Assembly: GCA_032173965.1 (NCBI GenBank)
Contig: CM063310.1
Span: forward strand, 993,735-1,057,734
DNA length: 64,000 nucleotides
DNA from: Sitta carolinensis
Lineage: Eukaryota > Chordata > Aves > Passeriformes > Sittidae
Reading direction: 5' to 3'
Shown here one piece after another: positions 29,261 to 40,999 of the stretch. The translations under genes and the position numbers were made by a program. The notes beneath the pieces were generated by a model, which saw only the letters and a list, made by a program, of their open reading frames with translations, did no database searches and had not been told where the DNA came from. Positions within the stretch are counted from its first letter, which is position 1. The number at the start of each line of letters is the position of its first letter.

Positions 29261-29639
29261 GCGCGCGTCCGCCCCCTCCAACCCCCCCCATCCCCTCTTT
29301 CCCCTCCCCCCCGCATCCTCCCCCCCTCCCCCCTCCCGCAGCCCCGCGCGCTGCCCCCTCCCCCGCCCCCTCCCCGCTCCCCCCGAGCCCCCCGAGCCCG
29401 GGACCCCCCCTCCGGAGCCCCCGCCCCCCCCCGGGCCCGCGGGCCCCCCCCGGTACCGGTCCCGGCCCATCGGTCCCGGCGCTGCGGCGCTGCCGGAGGC
29501 GCTGCGGGCCGGGGGGCGGGGCCTGCGGGGGGCGGGGCTTGGGCCTGGGAGGGAGGCCACGCCCACGGGGTGGGAACCCCCCCTCTACCCCCCTCAACAC
29601 CCACCCCCCCCCGATGTCGCTGCTGGAGACCACCGGGGG

Positions 29640-30350
29640 TTGTCACCTGCTCTTTGTCACCTCCCCTGTGCCGCCCCCCCCGTGTCCTCCACCCCGCCCC
29701 CGTCATCCCCTTGTCCCCCTCCGGTGTCCCCTCCCCAGTGTCCTCCCCCACCGTGTCACCCCCTCTGTCACCCCCCCGTGTCCCCTGGTGTCCCCCCCGT
29801 GTCATCTCGGTGTCTCCGTCCCTGGAGGGGCCAGGTCACCCCCACCGGGGGGCACAGGGGGACAGAGGGACAGGGGGACAGCGAGGACAGGGGGACAGGG
29901 GTACATGGAACACAGGGGATGTGGAATACGAGGGACAGAGGCTGTGGGGACATCGGGGACAGTGTCACCTCAGGGGAAACCCCGTCCTCGTCCCCTGTCC
30001 CAGTCCCTATCCATGTCCTGACCCTGTCTCATCCCTGTCCCCTCCTGTCCTCGTCCCCATTCTTGTCCCTGTCCCATCCCTGTCCCATCTCTGTCCCATC
30101 TCTGTCCCTGTCCTGTGCCTATCCTCATCCCATTCCCATCCCTGTCCCATGTCCCCTCCCTGTCCCCTCCCTGTCCCATCCCTGTCCCCTCCTGTCCCAT
30201 CCTGTCCCTATCCCTGGTCCCTTCTCATCCTGTCCCATGTCCTGTCCCTATCTGTCCTCCATTCCCATTCCCTGTCCCTGTCCCTGTCCCATCCCTGTCC
30301 CCCTCCTGTCCCATCCCTGTCCCCTGTCCCCCCTGCCCCCCGTGCATTTT
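29640..30350. repeat. GTCCCCATCCCTGTCCC low-complexity block
   Basis: Pyrimidine-rich degenerate repeat between ATP2B3 and LWS, with no coding signal. Confidence 0.8.
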
Positions 30351-30374
30351 CCTCTGGCCCCGCCCCTTCCCCGC

Positions 30375-30600
30375 CCTTCCCCGCCAATCACAGCGCGGCG
30401 CGAGCCCCTCCCGCCCTTTTTCACCAATCAGAACGCGCGGGAGGCGTGGCCAGAGACGATGACATCACCCTCATTTAAATCACACCCTTTCGCCCCACCC
30501 CTGCTCCTGATTGGCCGCTCGGGGCAGCGATGATTGACAGCGCCGCTGACCAATAGCAGAGCCGCGCGCAGCGGGAGCGCTTCCCATTGGCTGAGACCCC
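30375..30600. promoter_or_regulatory. CCAAT-box cluster in the LWS-ATP2B3 intergenic region
   Basis: Six CCAAT/ATTGG elements in both orientations (near 30384, 30424, 30511, 30530, 30550 and 30586) plus a CRE-like TGACATCA at 30459. This looks like a CpG promoter with no associated open frame; a distal ATP2B3 5' exon is one possibility. Confidence 0.4.
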
Positions 30601-30649
30601 GCCGGGGCGGGGGGGGATTTGGGGGGACACGGGGGGGGGGGGGGGTGTG

Positions 30650-31020
30650 ACAGCCCCAGGGGCTGATGGGAGAGTTGGGGACCCCCAGAGCCATTGGGGA
30701 CCCCCCAGGAGGGGACACTTGGGACCCCCAGAGCCACTGCGGATATTGGGGACCCCTGGGGGGGGCGACACCGGGAGCCCCCAGAGCCATTGGGGACCCC
30801 AGGGGGGGCGACACTGGGGACCCCCAGAGCCATTGGGGACATTGGGGACCCCCCAGAGCCATTGGGGACCCCAGGGGGGAGACACTGGGGACCCCCAGAG
30901 CCATTGGGGACCCCTGGGGGGGGCGGCATTGGGGATCCCTGAGAGCCCCCAGCCCATGGTGACATTGGGGACCCCCAGGGAGGGGACCCTGGGGACCCCC
31001 CCAGCCCCCCGGGGCCAGCG
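30650..31020. repeat. GGGGACCCCCAGAGCCATT array 3' of LWS
   Basis: About ten units of roughly 30 bases just downstream of the LWS polyadenylation signal. Confidence 0.88.
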
Positions 31021-31066
31021 GCGGGAGGGGCCAGCGGTCGCCACACGTGTCCGGGAGGTACAAAGC

Positions 31067-31072
31067 TTTATT
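31067..31072 (-). terminator. LWS polyadenylation signal AATAAA
   Basis: The minus strand reads CCCCAATAAAGC only about 25 bases after the LWS stop codon, implying an unusually short 3' UTR of about 45-55 bases. Confidence 0.75.
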
Positions 31073-31097
31073 GGGGAGGGGGCGGCACAGGGGGTCC

Positions 31098-34000
31098 CTA
31101 CGCGGGGGACACGGAGGAGTTGGACACGGAGGAGACCTCGGTGCGCGAGGTGGAGACCTCGGAGCCATCGTCCACCTTCTTGCCGAAGAGCTGCAGGATG
31201 CAGTTCCGGAACTGCGGGGACAGACGGGGGGACAGGGACAGACAGGGGGACAGGGACAGACAGGGGGACAGCGGGACAGACAGAGGGACAGGGACAGAGA
31301 GGGGGACAGGGACAGACAGGGGGACAGACGGGGGACGGACAGGGGACAGGACAGAGGGGGGACAGGGAAGACAGGGACAGAGGGGGACAGGACAGAAGGG
31401 AGGGGCGAGAGGGGACAGAGGGGACAGGGAACAGGGACAGGACAGAGGGACAGACAGAGGGACAGGGGGACAGACAGGGGGACAGACGGAGGGACAGACA
31501 GGGGGACAGCGGGACAGACAGGGTGACAGGGACAGAGAGGGGGACAGGGACAGACAGAGAGACAGCGGGACAGACAGGGGGACAGGGACAGACAGGGGGA
31601 CAGGGACAGACAGAGAGACAGCGGGACAGACAGGGGGACAGGGACAGACAGGGGGACAGGGACAGACAGAGGACAGCGGGACAGACAGGGGGACAGGGAC
31701 AGACAGGGGGACAGGGACAGACAAAAGAGGGGACAGCAGGGGACAGGACAGACAGGGGACAGGGACAGACAGGGGGACAGCGGGACAGACAGGGAATAGG
31801 GAACAGGAGGGGACAGGAGGCATGGAGAGGGGACGGGGTGACAGGGACAGGGACAGAGACAGGGGACACCAGGTCAGCCGGGGACCCGACATCGAGGGTC
31901 CCGTGAGGATGACAACGAGTGTGACATCGGGGTCTGGGTCACCTGTCCCTGTCCTGTCCCTGCTCTGGGTCACCTGTCCCTGTTCTGGGTCACCTGTCCC
32001 TGCTCCGTGTCACCTGTGCCTGGCACTTGTCACTGCTGCCACCTGTCCCTGCTCTGTCCCTGCTCTGTCCCTGCTCTGTCCCACTGACCCTGGCCTGGAT
32101 CCATCCTGGCTGTCCCCAGGTGCGCTCAGGTGCGCCCAGGTGCGCCCTCACCTGTCTGTTCATGCAGACTTAGATGATGGGGTTGTAGATGGTGACCCTG
32201 TGCCATATCCCATACCCCATAACCCCATACCCCACGCCCTGAGCTGTACACAGCTGCATCCAGGTGTGCTCAGGTGTGCCCAGGTGATCCCAGGTGTGCC
32301 CTCACCTGTCTGTTCATGCAGACGTAGATGATGGGGTTGTAGATGGTGTCTCTATCCCATATCCCATATCCCATACCCCATACCCCATGTCCTGGCTGTG
32401 TCCCCATGCCCTGAGCTGTCCCCAGGTGATCCCAGGTGATCCCAGGTGCGCCCTCACCTGTCTGTTCATGCAGACGTAGATGATGGGGTTGTAGATGGTG
32501 ACCCTGTCCCATGTCCCATGTCCCATATCCCATATCCCATGTCCTGGGCTGTCCCCAGGTGTGCTCAGGTGTGCCCAGGTGCGCCCTCACCTGTCTGTTC
32601 ATGAAGACGTAGATGATGGGGTTGTAGATGGTGGCGCTCTTGGCGAAGAAGGCGGGCAGGGCGGCGGTGAGCGGGTGGAAGGCGTAGCCGGGGTTGGCGG
32701 CGGCGAAGCAGGCGAACACGGTGTAGGGCCCCCAGCAGAAGCAGTAAGCCAGGATCATCACCACCACCATGCGAGACACCTCCTTCTCCGCCTTCTGCGT
32801 CGACTCCGACTCCTTCTGCTGGGCTGCCACCTGGGCAGGGGGGACATCGGGGGGTTAGGGGGGTCCCGGGGGGGTTAGGGGGGTCCTGGGGGGATTTTAT
32901 GGCGTTTGAGGGGGGTGTAGGGGGAGTTTGGAGGGTATTGTGGGGTTTGGGGAGGGTATGGTGTGACTCTTCTGCTGGGCTGCCACCTGGGCAGGGAGGA
33001 CATCGTGGGGTTAGGGGGGTCCTGGGGGGTTTAGAGGGGTCCTGGGGGGGGTTAGGGGGGTCCTGGGGGGATTTTATGGCGTTTTGAGGGGGGTGTAGGG
33101 GGAGTTTGGAGGGTATTGTGGGGTTTGGGGAGGGTATGGTGTGACTCTTCTGCTGGGCTGCCACCTGGGCAGGGGGGCATCGGGGGGTTAGGGGAATCCC
33201 GGGGGGGTTAGGGGGGTCCCGGGGGGGGTTAGAGGGGTCCTGGGGGGATTTTATGGGGTTTGAGGGGGGTGTAGGGGGAGTTTGGAGGGTGTTTTGGGGT
33301 TTATAGGAGGTATGATGTGACTCTTCTGCTGTGCTGCCACCTGGGCAGGGGGGACATCGGGGGGTTTGGGGGGTCCCGGGGGGGTTAGGGAGGGTTTTAA
33401 GGGGGGGTATTGTGGGGTTTGGGGGAGGTATCCTAGTGTTCCGTGGGGTTAAAGGGGTATAAGGGGTGACTCTTTCAGCTGGACAGTGACCTGAGAGAGG
33501 AAATTGAGGGGTTAGGGGGGTCCTGGGGGGGTTAAGGGGGTCCTGGGGAGGGTTAGGGGGGTCCTGAGAGAGTTTGGGAGTAGGGAATGGGAGTTTGGGG
33601 GAGGTTGAGATCTTTTTGAGGTTGGGATTTTTTTTCCCTGTTTTTTTTTGTTTGTTTGGTTGGGTTTTTTTTTGTTTGTTTGTTTTTTGGTTTTTTGTTT
33701 TTTTTTTTCCATTCGGGATTTTTCCCCTGGGGTTTTTTTTGGGGTGGGGATTTTTTCGGGGGGGGGGGTGGGGGTCTCCTCACCGCACGGATGGCCAGCC
33801 ACACTTGCAGGTAGCAGAAGATGATGACGGCCAGCGGGAAGAAGCAGCAGGTGACCATCAGCACCACCATGTAGGACTGCACCCCCGGGTCGCTGCTGCC
33901 ACTGAACACGTCCGGCCCGCACGAGGTCTTCAGCCCGTGGGGCCAGTACCTGCCCGGGGGGGTACCGGGGGTCAGGGGGGACAAAAGGGACCCCCCCCAA

Positions 34001-36571
34001 ACCCCTCGGGAAGGGTTTGAGTCTGGGGGACCCCTGGGATAGTCTGGGGACACCCCCAGAGCCCCTCCTGGGGACACCTGGGTCACTCCCTGGGGTCAGT
34101 ACCTGCCCGGGGGGGGGGACACTGAGGGTCAGGGGGGACAAAAGGGACCCCCCAAAACCCCTCGGGAAGGGTCGGGGTCTGGGGGACCCCTGGGGATCTC
34201 AGGGTGTCACCCCTAGACCCACCTTGGGGACCCTCGGGTCATCGCTGGAGCCTCTGTCAGCCCAGGGGACCCTCTTGTCACCCCAAACCCACCCTGGGGA
34301 CCCTCGGGTCACCCCTGTGACACCCCCGACTCCCTCCCCAGGCCTGGGGACCCCTCCCCACCTGCTCCAGCCGAAGATGGGGGGCGCAGTCCAGGCGCAG
34401 GACCAGATCCAGGAGAAGAGGACCCCGGCCACCGCCAGCTTCCCGTCGAACTTGATGTTCCCGAAGGGTTTGCACACCACGAACCAGCGCTCCCAGGAGA
34501 TGATGGCCAGGGACCAGAGCGCCGTGATGCCTGCGGGGAGGGGTTCGGGGTGGTTATGGGGCTGCCCCAGAGCCCCCAGACCCATGGAGAGCGGCCCTAT
34601 AGCTCCAGACCCATAGAACCCCATAGGCGACCCCATAGCGTCCAGTGCCTGCTGTGGGGAGGATGGGCAGGGGTCACAGCTCTGTGACGGCTGCGGGGGT
34701 TTGGGGTGGTTCTGGGGCTGCCCCAGAGCCCCCAGACCCATGGAGAGGCCTCGCCCCACATCTGTGCCCCACATCTGTGACCCACATCCCACCCCATATC
34801 CCGGACCCAGATCCCACCCCCCAAATCGACCCCAAGCACTGACCACCTGCTAACCCCCCTATCCTTGTCCCCAAACTGACCCCAAGCACTGACCCCAAGC
34901 ACTGACCACACCCCCACCCCAAATGACCACCCCCCCACCCCGACTGACCCCAAGCACTGACCCCATGCACTGACCACATCCCCCAACCCCACACCCCAAA
35001 TCCCTGTCCCCAAACTGACCCCAAGCACTGACCCCAAGCACTGACCACCCCCACCCCAAGTGACCCCAAGCAGAGCCCACCCCCACCCCAAATGACCACC
35101 CCCCACCCCACTGACCCCAACAAGCGACCCCAAGCACTGACCACCCCCCACCCCAAGTGACCCCAAGCACTGACCACCCCCAAGCTGCTCCCACTGACCC
35201 CAAGAAGAGCCCACCCCCCCCCACACTGACCCCAAGCAGTGACCACCCCCACCCCAAACGACCACCCCCCACCCCACTGACCCCAAGCACTGACCACCCC
35301 CCACCCCACTGACCCCAAGCAGTGACCACCCCCACCCCAAACGACCACCCCCCACCCCACTGACCCCGAGCCGCCCCCCCGGCCCCCCCCACACTGACCG
35401 CAGGCGCTGACGGTGTAGCCCTCGATGACACACATGGGGTGGCCGAGGATGAAGTAGCCGAAGATCTGGTTGACCACGCTGATGGTGCTGGCGATGACCG
35501 TCTCGCCCAGGTCGGCCACGGCCAGGTTGACCAGGATCCAGTTCAGGGGGTGCCGCAGCTTCTTGAACTTGGCCGTGGCCACCAGCACCAGCCCGTTGGT
35601 GAACACCGAGGCGGCCACCACGAAGATCATCCACAGCGACGTCAGGTTGTACACCCAGCGCGGCGCGATGTGGTAGTTGGGACCCTCGAAGGGACCTGGG
35701 GGGCGGCGCGGGGTCCCCGTGTCACCCTCGTGTCACCCTCGTGTCACCCCCCCCGTGTCACCTGGAGCCCGCTGGGTGTGTTGGCAGTGCTGGTGGAGGT
35801 GGGTTGTTGACCCCAAAACTGCCCAAAAGTCCCTCAAAATGATCCCCCCGTGTCCCATGTTCGATGTCCCTCATGTCCCTGATGTCCCTCATGTCCTCAG
35901 TGTCCCCTTTGTCCCCCCATGTCCCCTTGCTCTTCACCCTGTGTGGTGTTGCTGTTGGTGGACGTTGGGTTTTGACTTCAAAACTCCCCAAAAGTCCTTC
36001 AAAACTCCCCCCAAACTCCTCAAAAGTGCCTCAAAATGATTCCCCCGTGTCCCTCCATGTCCCCTCGTGTCCCTCGTGTCCCCTGATGTCCCCTCGTGTC
36101 CCCCCACCTCCTCCCCATGTCCCCCCCATGCCCCCAATATCTTCACTGTGCTCATCACCACCATGGGCAGAGCTTGACCATCGACTCAAAACTTCCCCAA
36201 AACTCCCCCAGACCTCCTCCCCTCGTGTCCCCTAGTGTCCCCTCGTGTCCCCTCGTGTCCCCTCGTGTCCCCCGCTGTCCCCCCGTGTCCCCCCACGCCC
36301 CTCCGCGCCCCCCGATGTCCCCGCCACCGTCACCGCGCTCCTCTCCATTCTCGGCGCACCTCCGCCGCCGACCCCAAAACTCCCCGAAACCTCCCCAAAA
36401 CTGCCCCGGAGCCCCTCCCGCGGTGTCCCCGCGGTGTCCCCACGTGTCGCCGCCGCTCACCGCGCGTGTTGTTGCTGTTGGTGTAGGTGAAGATGCTGTC
36501 GCGCGTGGTGTCGTCGTCGTCGTGACGCCGGCGAGCGGCGAAAACGCCCCGTCCCAAACGCCCGCCGCCAT
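31098..36571 (-). CDS. OPN1LW: Long-wavelength-sensitive (red) cone opsin; 6 exons
   Basis: Visual GPCR of red cones. Coding exons: 36571-36461, 35695-35399, 34530-34362, 33949-33784, 32830-32591, 31211-31098. Predicted length about 365 residues, close to chicken iodopsin. Segments: [94 protein letters not shown], Schiff-base lysine in [11 protein letters not shown], and terminal [12 protein letters not shown]. The five tuning sites read Ser, His, Tyr, Thr, Ala (S180 in LFSWIW, H197 in WPHG, Y277, T285, A308), the red-shifted state. Exon 1 is one base out of frame between the ATG and [10 protein letters not shown]: coding length is 111 where phase requires 112, best explained by a missing G near 36543-36548. 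TATA-like CTATAAG lies about 55 bases upstream. Confidence 0.93.
31215..31870 (-). repeat. LWS intron 5: GGGGACAGGGACAGACAGG array
   Basis: 18-mer-type minisatellite between exons 5 and 6. Confidence 0.92.
32100..32590 (-). repeat. LWS intron 5: three extra copies of the exon 5 end
   Basis: Copies of CACCTGTCTGTTCATGCAGA and the next ~30 exon bases (reverse of the [13 protein letters not shown] codons plus donor) at about 32150, 32303 and 32454, period about 150. In the copies CAGAC replaces AAGAC of the functional exon (32589-32634). Confidence 0.94.
32834..33500 (-). repeat. LWS intron 4: extra copies of the exon 5 acceptor
   Basis: The exon 5 start plus acceptor, CTTCTGCTGGGCTGCCACCT, recurs near 32968, 33147 and 33324 (a weaker one near 33470), about 180 bases apart. 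33600-33780 is T/G-rich intron. Confidence 0.9.
34070..34760 (-). repeat. LWS introns 2-3: single degenerate copies of exon 4 and exon 3 acceptors
   Basis: 34095-34170 repeats the exon 4 acceptor block (CAGTACCTGCCCGGGGGGG; functional at 33945). 34665-34750 repeats the exon 3 acceptor block with its intron flank. Confidence 0.7.
34850..35395 (-). repeat. LWS intron 2: CACTGACCCCAAGCACTGAC array
   Basis: Short units that share the CACTGACC core of the exon 2 donor region (functional donor 35393-35398). Confidence 0.88.
35780..36460 (-). repeat. LWS intron 1: degenerate 150-bp units and CCCCTCGTGTC repeats
   Basis: Three or four diverged units containing ACCCCAAAACTCCCCAAAA, followed by GTCCCCTCGTGTCC repeats up to the exon 1 donor. 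Confidence 0.7.
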
Positions 36572-36622
36572 CGTCCCCAGGTGCCACCAGCGCCACTGCC
36601 CCGGCCGCCCGCGCCCCCCTGC

Positions 36623-36777
36623 TCTTATAGCCCCCCCCTGCCCCCGGATTAGCCCGGACCCCCCCCCAAAATCCCGTCCCTGAGCCCTTAATTGGGGCCG
36701 CGCGGATCCGGGGGGGACGCCCCGGGCTCACCTGAGCAGCCGGGGTGAGCTGATGGGATTGACGCCAGCGCTAATCC
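36623..36777 (-). promoter_or_regulatory. OPN1LW: LWS core promoter: TATA-like box and CRX-type sites
   Basis: TATAAG on the minus strand at 36628-36623, 52-57 bases from the ATG. Photoreceptor homeobox (CRX/OTX) core TAATCC on the minus strand at 36651-36646 and on the plus strand at 36772-36777. Confidence 0.6.
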
Positions 36778-36879
36778 CCCGCTGTTTCCTGGCATGGGCC
36801 CACCCCCCTCGGGGTCCCAACTGCCCCCCCCCGGGACCCCCGGCATTCGAACGGGACCCCCGGGGCGGAAATCGGCACC

Positions 36880-37300
36880 TCAGAAACCCCCGGGACCCCC
36901 AAAACCCGGCGTTAATCACGAACAGCCCCGAGGTTTCCGGGATAATTTTCACACCCCCCGAGGTCCAAATTGGGACCCCCAGGATCCGAACGGGACCCCC
37001 ACGATCGAAATCGGCACCCCCAAAACCCCCCGGGACCCTCAGAAACGCCCGGGACCCCCAAAACCCGGCGTTAATCACGAACAGCACCGAGGTTTCCGGG
37101 ATAATTTTCACACCCCCCCCCCGAGGTCCAAATTTGGCCCCCCCGGGATTCAAATTGGCCCCCCCGGGACCCCCGGGATCCGAACGCGACCCTCGGGGTG
37201 GAAATCGGCACCTCCAGAAACCCCCGGGACCCCCGGGACCCCCCCAAACTCCAGCGCTAATTCCCCACCTCCAGTTCCCGACTGGGCCCCCCTCGGGACC
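36880..37300. repeat. LWS 5' flank: duplicated ~165-bp block with GTTAATCACG
   Basis: Two copies (about 36895-36960 and 37055-37120) of a segment containing CCCGGCGTTAATCACGAACA and GAGGTTTCCGGGATAATTTT, within CCCCGGGACCCCC filler. Confidence 0.75.
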
Positions 37301-37359
37301 CCCAAATGTGGGGCTGAGCCCCCCAGGACCAGCGCTGCCCCCCCGGGATGTGACACAGA

Positions 37360-37880
37360 CAGACCCCGCCCCACTTTGGGGTCCCGCCCCACTTTGGGGT
37401 CCCGACCCCCCTCCCGCCCCACTTTGGGGTCCCGGCTCCACTCTTGACCCACATCAAAGCTCTGACCCATATCGGGGGGTCCTGGCCCCCCACCCCACAA
37501 AAATGGGGGTCCCGGACCCCTCTTGATCCACAATGGGAGGGTCCTGACCCACATCGAGGGGTCTTAGAGCCCCCCGCCCCATATCTGGGTTCCAGCACCC
37601 CTCTTGACCCACATCAGGGTCCTGTCCCATATGGGGGGTCCTGACCACACTGGGGGGTCCTGACCCATGGGTCCTGTCTCATACGGGGGGTCCTGACCCA
37701 CATCGGGGGGTCCTGACCCAGATCGGGGTCCTGTCCCATATCGGGGGGTCCTGACCCACATTGGGGGGTCCTGACCGACATCGGGGGATCCTGACCCACA
37801 TCGGGGGGTCCTGACCCACACTGGGGGGTCCTGACCCACATTGGGGGGGTCCTGACCCACATCGAGGTGTTGACCCCCCA
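37360..37880. repeat. LWS 5' flank: GGTCCTGACCCACATCGGGG array
   Basis: About twenty units of roughly 20 bases. Confidence 0.92.
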
Positions 37881-38328
37881 TCCCTCCCCACAGCGGGGTC
37901 CCCAGCCCCTCCCGCCCCACCTCGAGGTCCCCCCCCACACCGGGGGGTCCCTGCCCCCCTCCCTCCCCACATCTTGGGGTCCTCCCCACCCCGGGCCACT
38001 CCTGACCCACATTTTGGGGTGGGGGCCCCCCCGGTCCCCGGATCGGGGTCACGGGGCCGCGTTACATCACGGGGGGCTCCGGCTCGGGGCCAAGTGGGGC
38101 ACGGGGGGAGCCCCACCCCCCGCCCCCCGAAATAGCCGCAGCCCTAATTAACAATTAACCCGGGGGGGGCGGGGGGGCTGATTAACGAGGGGAGGGGCTC
38201 CAACTGGGGGTCCCGGGGGGTGTCCCCCCCACCCCCGTTCTGCACCCACGGGGGGTCCTGGGGGGTCCCGGGGGTTGGGGGCGCTCCCCGGGGGGGGTCG
38301 CCCCAGAAGGGCCCCCCAGGCCTGACCT

Positions 38329-38435
38329 TAATCCCCCCCCCCGGGGGGGGCCGGAGCTGCCCCCCCACCCTAATCCCGGGATTTTCGGGTCGCCCCGGGG
38401 GAGTCCGATTAGGGGGGACACGGAAACTTTAATCC
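38329..38435. promoter_or_regulatory. Candidate opsin control region: cluster of TAATC motifs
   Basis: TAATCC at 38329-38334, 38371-38376 and 38430-38435, and a reverse-strand TAATC at 38407-38411, with further TTAAT/TAATT motifs at 38143-38185. It lies between the two opsin genes, 1.8 kb upstream of the LWS start. The family precedent is the CRX-dependent control region of vertebrate LWS loci; function here is inference. Confidence 0.45.
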
Positions 38436-38459
38436 CCCCCCCGGGGAAAAGGGGGCGCG

Positions 38460-39070
38460 GAGCGGCGCAGAGAGAAGCTTGGGGGGCTCCGGGGGGGAGC
38501 TGGGGCCGTTCTGGGGGGTCTGGGGGTCTCGGGGAGGCTTTGGGGAGGGGTCCGGGATGGGTTTGGGGCGGGTTTGAGGGGTTTGGGGGCGGTTCTGGAG
38601 GGCTCTGGGGCGGCTCTGAGGGGATGTTGGGGGGTCTGGAGGGTTCCGGGGGGCTCTGGGAGGGATCTGGGGGGCTCTAGGGAGGTCTGGGGGTTCGGGG
38701 GGTCTCGGGGGGGGGGGGGGTTGGGGCACTTCTGAGGGATTTGGGGGCAGTTCCGAGGGGTTTTAGTGCAGTTCTGAGGGGTCGTGAGGGGGGTGTGGGG
38801 GACTCTGGGGGCTCCGGGGGTCTCTGGGGTCTCTAGGGGGTGTCTGGATGTTCTCGGGGGTCTCTGGGGAAGGCTCCGAGTGTTTTGGGGGCAATTCTGA
38901 GGGGGGTTGGGGCCATTTGGGTCCCTGGGGAGGTTTTTGGGGGTCTCCGGAGCAGTTCCGAGGGATCGGGATTGGGTTGGGGGGCGGACGAACCCCACTC
39001 CCCCCCCAAACTGGGGGGCAAAGGGGGCGGGCGGTGCCCCCCACTCCCCATCTCTCCCTCCCCCATCCCG
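38460..39070. repeat. G-rich low-complexity GGGGGTCTCTGGGG block
   Basis: Degenerate G/T-rich repeat with no coding signal. Confidence 0.75.
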
Positions 39071-39129
39071 GGGGTCGGCCGGTAAGTGCTGGGGGGGCGT
39101 AGGGGGAGGGGGTTGGGGGCTCGGGGGGC

Positions 39130-39660
39130 CGGGGGGGCCACCAGGAGCTGCCGTGGGGCCAGCGAGGGACATCAGTGGGTGCCGTGGGGCTGCCGTGGGT
39201 CACCGTGGGGCCGCTCTGGGGCCACCCGTGGGTGCCGTGGGTCACTGTGGGGCCACCGGTGGGTGCTGTGGGTCACTGTGGGGCTGCCGTGGGGCCACCA
39301 AGGGCCACCCGTGGGTGCCGTGGGGCTGCTCTGGGGCCACCAAGGGCCACCGTGGAGCCACCAGGAGCCACTGTGGCTGCCGTGGGTCACCGTGGGGCTG
39401 CCGGTGGGTGCTGTGGGTCACTGTGGGGCTGCCGTGGGGCCACCAAGGGCCACCGGTGGGTGCTGTGGGGCTGCTCTGGGACCACCACGAGTCGCTGTGG
39501 GGCCACCAAGGGCATCCGTGGGTGCCGCGTGTCCCCGTTGGTGACTCTATGGGGCGTGCCCTATAGGATGCCCTATGGGGTGTCCCTATGGGGTATCCCT
39601 ATGGGGTGCCCTATGGGGTGCCCCATGGGGTGTCCCCTATAGGGTGTCCCCCCCGTGTCC
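39130..39660. repeat. CCGTGGGTCACTGTGGGGC and CCCTATGGGGTG arrays
   Basis: Minisatellite with higher-order units of about 120 bases, then a short CTATGGGGTGTCC array. 39720-40000 is similar CACTTGTGGGG-type repeat. Confidence 0.88.
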
Positions 39661-40044
39661 CTCCGGGCCGTGCGGCCGGAATTCCGCTAGTTCTGAACTT
39701 TTTCCTGGAAAAAAAGCTCACTACTGGCAGAACTCGGCTGCGCGCCCCACTGCGGGGGCACCTGGGGGGCACCCGGGGGGCACCTGAGGGGCACCTGGGG
39801 GGGCACTTGTGGGGGCACTTGTGGGGGTACTTGTGGGGCTGGGGACACTACGGCGGCTCTTGGGGTGCGGGGTTACTGCCAGGACACTTGTGGGGCATTT
39901 GTGGGGCACTTGGAGGAACTTGTGGGGCTGGGGGCACCGCGGGGGCACTGTGGGGCACTTGTGGGGCATTTGGGGTGGTACCTGTGGGTCTGGGGGCACT
40001 TGTGGGGCGGCCCCAAAGCAGAGGCAGCGGCTGCGTCTCCAGTG

Positions 40045-40050
40045 TTTAAT
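40045..40050 (-). terminator. Candidate SWS2 polyadenylation signal ATTAAA
   Basis: ATTAAA on the minus strand about 950 bases after the SWS2 stop. If used, the 3' UTR includes the GATATAGGGC array at 40190-40910. Confidence 0.4.
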
Positions 40051-40189
40051 GCGGGGGGGGGGGGGTGTTATGTACAACGGAGCCGTGGGGCTGCCCCACA
40101 GCGGGCGGGGGGGGCAGAGCTGCCGTGGGGCTGAACACGGTGTGGGGCAGAGCCCGTGTGGGGCAAGGGACCCGGCGTGGGGAGAACCA

Positions 40190-40915
40190 GGAGGCTGAGC
40201 CCGATATGGGCAGAGTCCGGAGTGGGGCAGAGCCGATATAGGGCAGAGCCCAGTGTGGGGCAGAACTCGATATAGGGCTGAGCCGATATGGGCAGAGTCC
40301 GGAGTGGGCAGAGCTCGATATAGGGCAGAGCCCAGTGTGGGGCAGAGCTCGATATAGGGCTGAGCCCCATATAGGGCGAGTCCGCTGGGGACGAGCCGAT
40401 ATAGGGCCGAGTCCGCTGTGGGGCAGACCCGATTAGGGGGAGACCCGTGGTGCGGGATAGAACCAGAGGCTGAGCCGATAAGGGCTGAGCCCGCATGGGC
40501 AGAGCTCGATATAGGGCAGAGCCAGTGTGGGGCAGAGCCGATATAGGGCTGAGCCGATATGGGCAGAGTCCGATAGGGCAGAGCCCGATTAGGGACGAGC
40601 CAGTGTAGGGCAGAACTCGATATGGGCTGAGCCCGATATAGGGCCGAGCCGATATAGGGCGAGCTGATATAGGCCGAGCCGATACAGGGCTGAGCCCGAT
40701 GTAGGACTGAGCCGATATAGGGCGAGTCCACTGTGGGCGAGCCGATATAGGGCTGAGCCCATATAGGGCCGAGCCGATATAGGGCTGAGCCCGATGTAGG
40801 GACTGAGCCGATATAGGGCGAGCCGCTGGGCGAGCCCTATATAGGGCCGAGCCGATAAGCTGGCGTTAGGACTGAGCCGATATAGGACTGAGCCGATATA
40901 GGGCTGAGCCCGCTG
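40190..40915 (-). repeat. GAGCCGATATAGGGC array 3' of SWS2
   Basis: About forty units of roughly 16-20 bases. Confidence 0.92.
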
Positions 40916-40999
40916 TGGGGCAGCCCTGGCGTGGGTCGGGCCCGCTGTGGGGCAGCCCGGTGTGGGGCAGCGCCGTGGGGCAGCGCCGTGGGGCCGGCC

